DNA of 64,000 nucleotides, from positions 1-64,000 of the forward strand of contig NZ_JAGTUF010000010.1 in assembly GCF_018224925.1 (NCBI RefSeq), given 5' to 3'. Under the pieces are notes generated by a model. The model ran no database searches. It saw nothing but the letters and a program-made list of their open reading frames with translations, and was not told the origin of the DNA. The stretch's first letter is position 1. Each line of letters begins with the position of its first letter. Origin of the DNA: Magnetospirillum sulfuroxidans. GTDB lineage: Bacteria > Pseudomonadota > Alphaproteobacteria > Rhodospirillales > Magnetospirillaceae. This document shows positions 30,750 to 44,600 of this stretch, piece after piece. Position numbers and translations under genes: made by a program.

Positions 30750-31625
30750 ATGGCCGTTCTCGTTAATGCCAACACCAAGGTGATCTGCCAGGGCTTCACC
30801 GGCGCTCAGGGCACCTTCCACTCCGAACAGGCCATCGCTTACGGCACCAAGATGGTTGGCGGCGTGACCCCCGGTAAGGGCGGCACCAAGCACCTGGACC
30901 TGCCGGTGTTCGACACCGTCGCCGAAGCCAAGGCCCGCACCGGCTGCAACGCCAGCGTCATCTATGTGCCGCCGCCCTTCGCCGCCGATGCCATCTTGGA
31001 AGCCATCGACGCCGAAATCGAACTGGCCGTCTGCATCACCGAAGGTATTCCGGTGGCTGACATGCTGGTGGTCAAGCGCGCCCTTCGCGGCTCCAAGACC
31101 CGTCTGATCGGCCCGAACTGCCCGGGTGTCATCACCCCCGGCGAATGCAAGATCGGCATCATGCCCGGTCACATTCACCAGCGCGGCAAGATCGGCATCG
31201 TCTCGCGTTCCGGCACCTTGACCTATGAAGCGGTGGCGCAGACCACCGCCGCCGGTCTGGGCCAGACCACCTGTATCGGTATTGGCGGTGATCCGATCAA
31301 CGGCACCAACTTCATCGATAGCCTGGAAATGTTCCTGGACGATCCGGAAACCGAAGCGATCATCATGATCGGTGAAATCGGCGGCGACGCCGAAGTTCAG
31401 GGCGCCGAGCTGTTGCGTGCGTCCAAGATCAAGAAGCCGACCGTTGGCTTCATCGCCGGTCGTACCGCTCCTCCGGGCCGCCGCATGGGCCATGCCGGCG
31501 CGGTGATCTCGGGCGGCAACGACACCGCCGACTTCAAGATCGACGCCATGCGTTCCGCCGGAATCGCTGTCGCTGACAGCCCGGCCTCGCTCGGTTCGAC
31601 CATGCTCAAGGTCCTCAAGGGCTAA
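30750..31625 (+). CDS. sucD: succinyl-CoA synthetase, alpha subunit
   Basis: A 291-residue CoA-binding subunit with a Rossmann N-terminal domain ([17 protein letters not shown]) and the phosphohistidine region [13 protein letters not shown], with the active-site His near residue 247. The ATG at 30750 follows the sucC stop with AAGGAGG inside the end of sucC, so the two subunits are coupled. A strong hairpin follows. Confidence 0.98.
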   Translation: MAVLVNANTKVICQGFTGAQGTFHSEQAIAYGTKMVGGVTPGKGGTKHLDLPVFDTVAEAKARTGCNASVIYVPPPFAADAILEAIDAEIELAVCITEGIPVADMLVVKRALRGSKTRLIGPNCPGVITPGECKIGIMPGHIHQRGKIGIVSRSGTLTYEAVAQTTAAGLGQTTCIGIGGDPINGTNFIDSLEMFLDDPETEAIIMIGEIGGDAEVQGAELLRASKIKKPTVGFIAGRTAPPGRRMGHAGAVISGGNDTADFKIDAMRSAGIAVADSPASLGSTMLKVLKG

Positions 31626-31634
31626 GAGGTTAAG

Positions 31635-31680
31635 CGGCCCGATGCACCCGCCGGAGCATCGGGCCGTATCCTTGTCTTGG
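31635..31680 (+). terminator. hairpin between sucD and sucA, possible partial terminator
   Basis: CGGCCCGATGC (31635-31645) pairs perfectly with GCATCGGGCCG (31655-31665), followed by a T-rich but interrupted tract TATCCTTGTCTTGGTTTT. It may tune the level of sucAB relative to sucCD. Confidence 0.55.
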
Positions 31681-31769
31681 TTTTAGCGCCGTGACGGATC
31701 GGCGCCCGGCGGCGCCGCACCGTCCCGACTTGGCAGAAAGGGATGCGGTATCCCCCGCGTCAGCCCAAT

Positions 31770-34733
<2,964 letters not shown>

Positions 34734-34755
34734 GTTCGAATAGGGAAACCAGAAG

Positions 34756-35964
<1,209 letters not shown>

Positions 35965-35967
35965 TAG

Positions 35968-35999
35968 CAGGGGGCCTCGCGCAAGCGGGGCCTCTTTGT
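35968..35999 (+). terminator. intrinsic terminator after sucB
   Basis: A GGCCTCG (35973-35979)/CGGGGCC stem with one G-U pair and a CGCAAG loop, followed by TCTTTGTT. Some readthrough to lpdA is possible because lpdA starts 28 bases later. Confidence 0.6.
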
Positions 36000-36027
36000 T
36001 CTGAATAGCTTTCGGGGAAACTGATCC

Positions 36028-37434
36028 ATGAGCGAAAACAGCTTCGACGTCGTCATCATCGGTGGCGGACCCGGCGGTTATGTCGCCGCCATTCGTGCCG
36101 CCCAACTGGGCTTGAAGACCGCCTGCATCGAAAAGCGCGGCGCGCTGGGCGGCACCTGCCTGAACGTCGGCTGCATTCCGTCCAAGGCATTGTTGGCGGC
36201 ATCGCACGCCTATGAAGCCGCCAGCCACGATTACGCCGCCTTTGGCGTGAAGATCGGCAAGGTGGAAATGGACGTGGCCGGCATGCAGTCCCACAAGGAC
36301 AAGGTGGTTGCCGACAACACCAAGGGCATCGAATTCCTGTTCAAGAAAAACAAGGTGACCTATCTGATCGGCGCCGGCGAAATCACCGGGGCCGGGACTG
36401 TCAAGGTCACCGGCAAGGACGGCGAGCAGGTGGTGACGGCCAAGGCCATCATCATCGCCACCGGTTCCGACGTCACGCCCTTGCCGGGTGTGGAGATCGA
36501 CGAAGAGGTGATCGTTTCCTCGACCGGCGCGCTTAAGCTGAACAAGATTCCGAAGACCATGGTGGTGATCGGTGGCGGCGTCATCGGTCTGGAACTGGGC
36601 ACCGTGTGGCGCCGCTTGGGCACCAAGGTCACGGTGGTGGAATTCCTCGACAAGATCTTGCCGACCAATGACGGCGAAGTGTCCAAGACCATGCAAAAGC
36701 TGCTGGCCAAGCAAGGGATGGAGTTCAAGCTTGGCACCAAGGTGACCAAGGCGGTGAAGAAGGGCGGCCACGCCACCTTGACGGTCGAGCCCGCTGCCGG
36801 CGGCGCCTCCGAAGAGATCAAGGCCGACGTGGTGTTGGTGGCCATCGGCCGCAAGCCCTACACCGACGGCCTGGGTCTGGAAAATGTCGGCATCGAAAAG
36901 GATGTGCGCGGCTTCATCAAGGTCGATCATTACTTCCGCACCAACGTCGCTGGCGTTTTCGCCATTGGTGACGTCATCGGCGGCGCCATGCTGGCCCACA
37001 AGGCGGAAGAAGAAGGCGTCGCCTTGGCCGAATTGCTGGCCGGTGAACATGGTCACGTCAATTACGACGCCATCCCCGGCGTCGTCTACACCTGGCCGGA
37101 AGTCGCCGCTGTCGGTAAGACCGAAGAGCAGTTGAAGGCCGAAGGCATCGCCTACAATGTCGGCAAGTTCCCGTTCTCGGCCAATGGCCGGGCGCGGTCG
37201 ATGAACGAGACCGAAGGCTTCGTCAAGGTGCTAGCCGATGCCGCCACCGACCGCGTGCTCGGTGCCCACATCGTCGGCCCCAATGCCGGCGATCTGTTGG
37301 CGGAAATGGTCATGGCCATGGAATTCGGCGCTTCGTCCGAAGATGTGGCGCGGACCTGCCATTCGCATCCCGGCTTGGCCGAAGCGGTCAAGGAAGCCTG
37401 TCTGGCCGCCAATAAGCGCGCCATCCATACCTAA
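36028..37434 (+). CDS. lpdA: dihydrolipoyl dehydrogenase E3
   Basis: A 468-residue FAD flavoprotein that reoxidises the lipoyl groups of SucB. It shows [19 protein letters not shown] for FAD (9-27), the redox disulfide [13 protein letters not shown] (Cys near 43 and 48), an NAD-binding [10 protein letters not shown] near 185, and the C-terminal [12 protein letters not shown] with the catalytic His. It ends the TCA block; a strong terminator follows. Confidence 0.97.
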   Translation: MSENSFDVVIIGGGPGGYVAAIRAAQLGLKTACIEKRGALGGTCLNVGCIPSKALLAASHAYEAASHDYAAFGVKIGKVEMDVAGMQSHKDKVVADNTKGIEFLFKKNKVTYLIGAGEITGAGTVKVTGKDGEQVVTAKAIIIATGSDVTPLPGVEIDEEVIVSSTGALKLNKIPKTMVVIGGGVIGLELGTVWRRLGTKVTVVEFLDKILPTNDGEVSKTMQKLLAKQGMEFKLGTKVTKAVKKGGHATLTVEPAAGGASEEIKADVVLVAIGRKPYTDGLGLENVGIEKDVRGFIKVDHYFRTNVAGVFAIGDVIGGAMLAHKAEEEGVALAELLAGEHGHVNYDAIPGVVYTWPEVAAVGKTEEQLKAEGIAYNVGKFPFSANGRARSMNETEGFVKVLADAATDRVLGAHIVGPNAGDLLAEMVMAMEFGASSEDVARTCHSHPGLAEAVKEACLAANKRAIHT

Positions 37435-37458
37435 AGTTCAGGGCCGTCCAAGAAAAAC

Positions 37459-37492
37459 AAAGCCGTCCGGCGGCAACGCCGGACGGCTTTTT
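37459..37492 (+). terminator. intrinsic terminator after lpdA
   Basis: A perfect 14-bp stem (37459-37472 with 37477-37490) with a GCAA tetraloop, A-rich before and T-rich after, so it may act in both directions. It lies between lpdA and the minus-strand plsC-like gene. Confidence 0.9.
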
Positions 37493-37547
37493 CGTGACGC
37501 GGCGGCAATGCTTGCGGCCAAGTCTTGATCCGATCCGCTGGCCGGGA

Positions 37548-38279
37548 TCAGTGCCCCAGATGGGGCCAGTGCTGCCGCGCTTCCGCCGCCAGCGCGGCGC
37601 TGGCGGTTTCGATGCGGGTTTGCAATTCGACCATGAAGGCCTTGCGCTCCATGCCGGCGGGGATGGGGTCAAGGAATTGGATAATTGCGGTTCCCGCTTG
37701 CTTGTTAAAGCGTCCCCGTCCCCAGAACAGGCCGGTATTGACGGCAACCGGGACGCAGTCCAGGCCCAGGCCGGAATACAGCATGGCGACGCCGGTATGA
37801 TAATCAGGGGCGGCGCCGACTTCCACGCGGTGGCCTTCGGGGAAGATCAGCACCGGGCGGTTTTCGGCGATGGCCGCTTGCGAGCCCTTGACCATTTCCT
37901 TCAACGCCTTGGTGCCGGCGGCGCGGTCGATGGCGATGACCCCGGTCTTGGCCAGGTACCAGCCGAAGAACGGGATCTTCAGCAATTCCTGTTTCAAGAT
38001 CACCGCCGGCTCCGCCAGGATCAGAAAGAAGGCGAAGGTTTCCAGTGTCGATTGGTGCTTGGCGGCGACCAGGGCGGCCCCTTGGGGCACCGTGCCGCGC
38101 ACTTCCCAAGACAAGCCGCAGGTCAGACGCAGCAAGACGAAGGTTCCCCTGACCCAAAAGCGGGCGGCAGCGGCGACCAGCGTCGGCGATGCGCCCAACA
38201 GCGGCAGATACAGCGTGCCCAGAACCAGCGTCCAGACCTGGAGGAGAGCGAAGAACAAGACGGAGCGAAAAGGGGTCAC
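37548..38279 (-). CDS. 1-acyl-sn-glycerol-3-phosphate acyltransferase (PlsC-like)
   Basis: A 243-residue membrane acyltransferase. A hydrophobic anchor lies at about 10-55. Motif I reads KHQSTLET, an H-x4-E form instead of the usual H-x4-D, as seen in a PlsC subgroup; motif III is FPEGHR. It probably acylates lysophosphatidic acid or a related lipid at the inner membrane. The start is a GTG at 38279 overlapping the stop of the upstream DUF218 gene (GTGA). It is last in ftsE-ftsX-DUF218-plsC. Confidence 0.88.
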   Translation of the reverse strand: MTPFRSVLFFALLQVWTLVLGTLYLPLLGASPTLVAAAARFWVRGTFVLLRLTCGLSWEVRGTVPQGAALVAAKHQSTLETFAFFLILAEPAVILKQELLKIPFFGWYLAKTGVIAIDRAAGTKALKEMVKGSQAAIAENRPVLIFPEGHRVEVGAAPDYHTGVAMLYSGLGLDCVPVAVNTGLFWGRGRFNKQAGTAIIQFLDPIPAGMERKAFMVELQTRIETASAALAAEARQHWPHLGH

Positions 38280-38890
38280 GGCTGAGCCTTTCTCGGCAGG
38301 AACCAATGGCGGATGATGGCAGCCAAATACTTCGAATACTCGGTGGCAAGCAAGGCCGCAGTTCCGGGCCAGCGCCACCATTCGCGGCTTTTCACCGCAT
38401 CGGGAAACACCGGGTGGGCAATCAGGGTGATGCCGGGCAAGGCGTGGCGGAATTCCAGCAGCGAGCGCGGCATGTGATAGGCCCCGGTGACCAGACGCAG
38501 AGAGCGTAAATTTTGCTCTTTCGCCCAATCGGCGGTTTCGATGGCGTTGCCGACCGTGTCGTCGGCGGCATAGCCCAGCACCACGGCCTGTTTCAGGCTG
38601 TCATGGCCGCGCCCCAACTGGATGATCTCGGCCAGGTCGACGCCCTTATAGACGCCGGAAATAAACAGGCGCTGTGATAATCCCGCTTCCAGCAGATCCA
38701 GGCCGGTGGTCAGGCGGTCGCGCCCCCCCGTCAAGACGACGATGGCGTCGGTATGGGTGCTGTCGTCTTCGACCCGTTGCGGCACTTCGTCGACGAACCA
38801 CAAAAAGCCACCGCACCACAGCGCCGCCATCGCCACCACGGCCGCGCCCAGCCGGTCCACGCGCCGGCTGCGAACATGACGCGACCTCAT
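38276..38890 (-). CDS. YdcF/DUF218 family membrane protein
   Basis: A 204-residue DUF218 protein (ElyC/SanA/YdcF superfamily). One N-terminal membrane anchor (about 14-33), then the domain with DAIVVLTGGRDRL and the C-terminal LVTGAYHMPRSLLEF segment holding the conserved residues. Relatives influence envelope integrity, but the reaction is not known. It overlaps ftsX by ATGA and the plsC-like gene by GTGA, so all are co-translated. Confidence 0.85.
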   Translation of the reverse strand: MRSRHVRSRRVDRLGAAVVAMAALWCGGFLWFVDEVPQRVEDDSTHTDAIVVLTGGRDRLTTGLDLLEAGLSQRLFISGVYKGVDLAEIIQLGRGHDSLKQAVVLGYAADDTVGNAIETADWAKEQNLRSLRLVTGAYHMPRSLLEFRHALPGITLIAHPVFPDAVKSREWWRWPGTAALLATEYSKYLAAIIRHWFLPRKAQP

Positions 38891-39777
38891 GGCATGCGGG
38901 CCAAGGTGGCATGGACGGCCAGTCGGGCCGTCAGCATGGCCAGGGCGGCGGCGATCACCGGCAGCATGGCGATCATCACCCAGCCGGTGACCGGCAAACT
39001 GAGCGAGGGCAGGAAGCCGCCCTCGATACGGCGGGCGGCCCAGCCGATGGCGGTCAGCGACGGCACCGCCAGGGCCAGCCCGATCAGCCCGCCGGAAAAG
39101 CCCAGCGCGAACGAGCGGTCGGCGAATTGGCGGGCGATGTAATCGTCATGGGCGCCGATCAGGTGCAGCACTTCGATGACGCTGCGATTAACCGCCATGG
39201 AGGTGCGGGTGGCATAGATGACAGTGGCCGAGGTGACGCAGCCGATCAGCACCAAAATGGCGATGGCCACCCATTCGGTGGTGCGCGACAAGTTGATCAG
39301 CCGCGACAGCCAGATGCGGTGGTCGTCCAGCGTTGCTCCGGGGACGGAGCGGGCCAACCGGTCGGCCAGTTCCAGCAATTCCATGGAGATATCGGGATCG
39401 ACGGTGACGTCGATCAGGCGCGGCAGCGGCAGATCCTTGACCACGTCGGTGTTGCCCAGCCAGGGCTCCAGCAGGGCGAGGATCTGTTTCTTGTCCAGCG
39501 GGCGCGCCGCCAGCACGCCGGGCGTGCGCCGCATCAGTTCCACCGCCTGACGCACCCGTTCGTCGGTCAAAGCCTCGCCGGCTTCGCCCGGCACCGGCTG
39601 CACCTGTACCGTCAGGGTGCCGCTGACATCGTGATCCCACGACCGCACCAGCCCATTCAAGACAAAGACGCCGGCCAGGGAAACCGCCGACAGATAGACC
39701 ATCAGCGCCACCAGCCAAGGCAGGAAGCGGCTGGTGGCGTCACCCTTGAGCGGCAGGTCGGAGTGACGGCCAAACAT
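38887..39777 (-). CDS. ftsX: cell-division ABC transporter permease FtsX
   Basis: A 296-residue permease with the FtsX layout: TM1 (about 20-42), a periplasmic domain (about 45-165) and three TM segments (about 168-190, 220-245 and 265-288). With FtsE it controls septal peptidoglycan hydrolases through periplasmic partners. Its ATG directly follows the ftsE TAG. The cytoplasmic loop IEVLHLIGAHDDYIA matches the family. Confidence 0.93.
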   Translation of the reverse strand: MFGRHSDLPLKGDATSRFLPWLVALMVYLSAVSLAGVFVLNGLVRSWDHDVSGTLTVQVQPVPGEAGEALTDERVRQAVELMRRTPGVLAARPLDKKQILALLEPWLGNTDVVKDLPLPRLIDVTVDPDISMELLELADRLARSVPGATLDDHRIWLSRLINLSRTTEWVAIAILVLIGCVTSATVIYATRTSMAVNRSVIEVLHLIGAHDDYIARQFADRSFALGFSGGLIGLALAVPSLTAIGWAARRIEGGFLPSLSLPVTGWVMIAMLPVIAAALAMLTARLAVHATLARMP

Positions 39778-40467
39778 CTATTCCCCCTCCACCACCGTGC
39801 CGCGGTCGATATGCAGACGCGGGTATTGGGTGAAGCGGTCGACCAGGAATTGATTATGAGTGGCGATCACCACCGTGGTGCCCAGGCGGTTCAGTTCCTC
39901 GAACAGATGCAGCAGACGCATGGCGATGTGATCATCGACATTGCCGGTCGGTTCGTCGGCCAGCAACAGGTCCGGGCGGCCGATGACGGCGCGGGCAATG
40001 GCGACGCGTTGCTTTTGTCCCCCCGACAGGGTCGGCGGCTTGGCGTTGATCTGTTCCGACAGGCCGACCCAGTTCAGCAATTCAGGCACGTGCTTGCGCA
40101 CTTCCGATTCCTTGACGCCCCGCACGCGCAGCGGCAAGGCGACGTTGTCCATGGCCGACAGGTGGTCGAGCAGGCGGAAATCTTGAAAGACGACGCCGAT
40201 GCGGCGGCGCAGCGCCGGCAATTCATAGCGCCGGGTCATGGCGATGTCCTTGTCGAACAGCACCACCCGGCCGCGCGTGGGGCGCAGCCCCAGATACATC
40301 AGTCGCATCAGCGATGACTTGCCGGCGCCCGACGATCCGGTGAGAAAATGAAAAGACCCCGACGGCAAGGCGAAGCTGATATCCCGCAAGACCTCAGGCC
40401 CCAGGCCATAGCGCAGCCCGACGCTGTCAAAGCGGATAATGTGTTCACCACGGCGATTGTTTCGCAC
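39778..40467 (-). CDS. ftsE: cell-division ABC transporter ATPase FtsE
   Basis: A 229-residue ATPase: Walker [10 protein letters not shown] near 44-52, Q-loop in [10 protein letters not shown], signature LSGGQKQR, Walker [12 protein letters not shown] and switch His in ATHNQFLV. I chose the GTG at 40467 because GGAGAAGG precedes it; longer frames add 39 residues without similarity. It heads the operon and is divergent from the zinc-ribbon gene, with 120 bases between. Confidence 0.94.
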   Translation of the reverse strand: MRNNRRGEHIIRFDSVGLRYGLGPEVLRDISFALPSGSFHFLTGSSGAGKSSLMRLMYLGLRPTRGRVVLFDKDIAMTRRYELPALRRRIGVVFQDFRLLDHLSAMDNVALPLRVRGVKESEVRKHVPELLNWVGLSEQINAKPPTLSGGQKQRVAIARAVIGRPDLLLADEPTGNVDDHIAMRLLHLFEELNRLGTTVVIATHNQFLVDRFTQYPRLHIDRGTVVEGE

Positions 40468-40587
40468 TTTTGCCTTCTCCAGACGCGCCGAAGGATGACA
40501 CGGCCCGTCCTTGTTCGTCCAGCGCGCTTGTGTTGCCGCTGTCTTATGCCTATAACCGAGAAACGCTTCCGAAGGCTTGCACATTCC

Positions 40588-41481
40588 ATGCTCATCGGCT
40601 GTCCTGCTTGTTCAACGAACTTTTCGGTCCCTGATAAGGCTTTGCAGCCCAAGGGCCGGATGCTGAAGTGCGCCAAATGCGGCCATAAATGGTTTCAGGC
40701 GCTGCCGGAAGACGATTACGCTCCGCCGAGCCCCAGCTTCTCCTATGAACCCGAGCCTGAGCCCGCGCCTCGGGCCAATTTCGGCTTTAACCCGGTCCGC
40801 AACCCCGATCCCGCTCTGGAATTCGAAGCGCCGCCCCGGCCGATGGAATCATCCATGGCCTCGGCCCGCGCCAACGCCGATCTTGATTTCGATCTGGGCG
40901 ATGCGCCTGACGTTCCCACCATTCGCGTGCGTTCCGACGGTGAAGGGCGGCCGATGGATTTGGACTTGGATGGGCTCGAGCCGCAGCCGATCCCCGAGAT
41001 GTTCGCCACCAAGGACGGCAAGAAAAAAGGAACCGGCGGCCTTTGGCTGCTGCTGATCGTGCTGTTGCTGGGCGGTTTGGGCGGCGCCGCTTACGTGTTC
41101 CAGGACCGCTTGGTCGGCTATGTGCCCATGGCCCACGAACTTCTCAGCCAAATCGGCCTGCGGCGGGAAAAGCCCGGCGCCGGGCTGGAATTGCGCAATG
41201 CCGGAACGCCGGAACGCTTTGTTCATAACGACACCGAAGTGCTGATCGTGCGCGGCATCATCGCCAATATCTCGGATCGGTCGCGGCCGGTGCCGACCAT
41301 GAAGCTGGTGCTGCTGGACAAGGGCAAGGCCCAGGTGCAGGAAAAGCTGGCGCAGCCGCCGGTGACCCAATTGGACCCCGGCGGCACCTCGAGCTTTCGC
41401 ATCATCTTGGAACGTCCCGATCCGAACGCGGTGGAAGTCAACGTCTTGTTCGTCGATCCGGTGGAAGACGGCGGCAAGTAA
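40588..41481 (+). CDS. zinc-ribbon (MJ0042-type) DUF3426 membrane protein
   Basis: A 297-residue protein. The N-terminal zinc ribbon has C5-x2-C8 and C28-x2-C31. A long acidic, proline-rich linker (about 40-140) follows, then one membrane segment (about 150-172, GLWLLLIVLLLGG) and a periplasmic DUF3426-type domain (about 200-297). The family is of unknown function; the layout suggests a membrane protein with a cytoplasmic sensor-like ribbon. The ATG at 40588 places the ribbon at the very start, as in relatives. Confidence 0.88.
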   Translation: MLIGCPACSTNFSVPDKALQPKGRMLKCAKCGHKWFQALPEDDYAPPSPSFSYEPEPEPAPRANFGFNPVRNPDPALEFEAPPRPMESSMASARANADLDFDLGDAPDVPTIRVRSDGEGRPMDLDLDGLEPQPIPEMFATKDGKKKGTGGLWLLLIVLLLGGLGGAAYVFQDRLVGYVPMAHELLSQIGLRREKPGAGLELRNAGTPERFVHNDTEVLIVRGIIANISDRSRPVPTMKLVLLDKGKAQVQEKLAQPPVTQLDPGGTSSFRIILERPDPNAVEVNVLFVDPVEDGGK

Positions 41482-41568
41482 GCAAAAGCCACATGGGGCC
41501 GTCAGGGCCGGACGTGATCCGGCCCGACCATGACGGAAAGTGTGTGGAAAGTTGTGCCGAACCAATAG

Positions 41569-41600
41569 GGGCGGGATGCATTGGCATCCCGCCCTTTTCC
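41569..41600 (+). terminator. intrinsic terminator after the DUF3426 gene
   Basis: GGGCGGGATGC (41569-41579) pairs perfectly with GCATCCCGCCC (41584-41594), followed by TTTTCCTTT. It lies against the gltB 3' end, which converges from the other strand. A second GGGCCGGA/TCCGGCCC hairpin is at 41505-41525. Confidence 0.82.
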
Positions 41601-41601
41601 T

Positions 41602-44600
41602 TTATTCGGCCGCCACTTCCACCGGTTTGGTGGTGGGGTGTTCAAGGCGGTTGATCATTTCCTTGGGCACGATCTGCTTGAACTTGGGCAATTGGCGATC
41701 CCAGTCGGCCAGGATGCTTTCGGCCCAGGCCGATTGGGTTTCAGCCACGTGTTCCTTGATCAGCCCCTTCAGCACGCCCTGCCAATACGCGGTCTGGACG
41801 CTTTGGGCGATGATGCTTTCCGGGTTGATGCTGTGGGCGAAGCCGCCGTCGGAATCGTAGATGAAGGCCATGCCGCCGGTCATGCCGGCACCGAAATTGG
41901 CGCCGACCGGGCCAAGGATGATGACGGTGCCGCCGGTCATGTATTCGCAGCCGTTGGAGCCGCAGCCTTCGATGACCGCGCTGGCGCCGGAATTGCGCAC
42001 GGCGAAGCGTTCGCCGGCTTGGCCGGCGGCGAATAATTTGCCGGCGGTGGCGCCGTACAGCACGGTGTTGCCGATGATGGTGTTTTCGTTCGACTTCAAC
42101 GGGCTGGACACCGGCGGACGCACCACGATGGTGCCGCCCGACAGGCCTTTGCCGACGTAATCGTTGGAATCGCCGAACACTTCCAGCTTGAGCCCCTGGA
42201 CGGCGAAAGCGCCCAAGGATTGCCCGCACGAGCCGCGCAGACGCACGGTGATATGGCCGGGTTGCAAGCCGGTCATGCCGTATTTCTTGACGATCTTGTG
42301 GCTAAGCTTGGTGCCGATGGCGCGCTGGACGTTGCGGACGTTATAGGCGAGCTGCATCTTCTCGCCTTCCTCCAACAGCGGCTTGGCGTCCTCGATGATC
42401 TGGGCGTCGAGCGTCTCGGGCACTTCGTTGCGTTCGGTCTGGGTGCAATAGCGGGCGTGACCGCCGGCATCGGCCTGGGCCAGCAACGGGTTCAAGTCCA
42501 GATCGTCCAGATGGGCGGCGCCGCGGCTGACCTGGGACAAAAGATCGGTGCGGCCGATGATTTCGTTGAGCGAACGCACCCCCAAGGATGCCAGGATCTC
42601 GCGCACCTCTTCGGCGATGAAGCTGAACAGGTTGACCACCTTTTCCGGGGAACCGGTGAACTTGGCGCGCAGCGCCGGGTCTTGGGTGCAGACGCCGACC
42701 GGACAGGTGTTGGAATGGCACTGCCGCACCATGATGCAGCCCAGGGCGATCAAGGACGTGGTGCCGATGCCGAATTCCTCGGCGCCGAGCATGGCGGCGA
42801 TGACGATGTCGCGGCCGGTCTTCAGGCCGCCATCGGTCCGCAGCTTCACCCGGTGGCGCAGGCGGTTCAACGTCAGCACCTGATGGGCTTCGGACAGGCC
42901 CAATTCCCACGGCAGGCCGGCGAATTTGATGCTGGTCTGGGGCGAGGCGCCGGTGCCGCCGACATTGCCGGAAATCAAGATGATGTCGGCCTTGGCCTTG
43001 GCGACGCCGGCGGCGATGGTGCCGATGCCGGAGCGCGACACCAGCTTGACCGTCACCTTGGCGATGGGGTTGATCTGCTTGAGGTCATAGATCAGCTGGG
43101 CCAGATCCTCGATGGAATAGATATCGTGGTGCGGCGGCGGGCTGATCAGCATGACGCCGGGGGTGGAATGGCGCAATTTGGCGATTTCCACCGTCACCTT
43201 GAAGCCGGGCAACTGGCCGCCCTCACCGGGCTTGGCGCCCTGGGCGACCTTGATCTCGATCTCGCGGCAATTGTTCAGGTATTCGGCGGTGACGCCGAAA
43301 CGGCCGCTGGCGATTTGCTTGATGGCGGAATTGGCGTTGTCGCCGTTGGGACGCGGGCGATAGCGTTCCGGGTCCTCGCCGCCCTCGCCCGACACTGATT
43401 TGGCGCCGATGCGGTTCATGGCGATGTTCAAGGTGCCGTGCGCTTCCGCCGACAGCGCCCCCAGGCTCATGCCGGGGGTGAGAAAACGCTTGCGGATTTC
43501 GGTGATGCTTTCCACCTCGTCCACATTGACCGCCGCCGCCGATGGGCGGAAATCCAGCAGGTCGCGGATGGAGATGGGGGCCAGCTTGCGCAGGCCGTCG
43601 GAATATTTCTTGTAGGTGGCATAGGAATCGGTGGCCACCGCGCTTTGCAGCAGGTGAATCAAGCTGCCGTCGAAGGAATGGGCTTCTTGCCCACGGCGGA
43701 CGCGGTAAAAGCCGCCCACCGGCAGCACGGCGGTGGCGGCGGTGAAGCCGGCGGCGTGCTGTTCGATGGTTTTCTTGGCGACGCCGGTCAGGCCCAGGCC
43801 GGAAATACGGCTGGTCATGCCGGGGAAGAACTCGGCGACCATGGCGCGCGACAGGCCGACGGCTTCGAAGTTGCAGCCGCCGCGATAGCTGGAAATCACC
43901 GAAATGCCCATCTTCGACATGATCTTCAACAGACCCTGGTCGATGGCTTTCTTGTAATTGCGCACGCATTCTTCCAGCGTCTGGCCGGGGAACAGGCCGC
44001 GCCGCCAGCGATCGGCGATGGCTTCCTGGGCCAGATAGGCATTGACGGTGGTGGCGCCGACGCCGACCAGGACGGCGAAGTAATGGACGTCCAAGGCCTC
44101 GGCCGAGCGGATGTTGAGGCTGGTCCAGGTGCGCAGCTTTTCCCGCACCAGATGGGAATGCACGCCGGCGGCGGCCAGGATCATCGGCACCGAGGCGCGG
44201 CACGCATCCATGGATTTGTCGGACAAGATCAGATGGGTGCAGCCGGCGCGGACCGCTTCTTCCGCTTCGCGGCGGATGCGGGCCAAGGCGTCGCGCAGGG
44301 CGTTTTCCCCCGCCGACGGGTCAAAGGTGCAATCAACCTCGGCGGCGGCGATGCCCATATAGCGGCGCATGGCCTCGAACTCGGCGGTGGACAGCACCGG
44401 GCTGTTCAGGGCCAGCACATCGCACTGGCTTTCGTGTTCGTCCAAAATGTTGCCGAGATTGCCCAGGCGGGTGCGCAAGCTCATCACCCGTGATTCGCGC
44501 AAGCTGTCGATGGGCGGGTTGGTGACTTGGCTGAAATCCTGCTTAAAGAAGTGGTGCAGGCCGCGATAATGGTCGGACAGCACCGCCAGCGGCGCGTCAT

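Noticed and set aside
38674-40317. 547-codon plus-strand frame opposite ftsE and ftsX
   Set aside because: Low-complexity Gln/His/Arg-rich translation over well-supported minus-strand genes.
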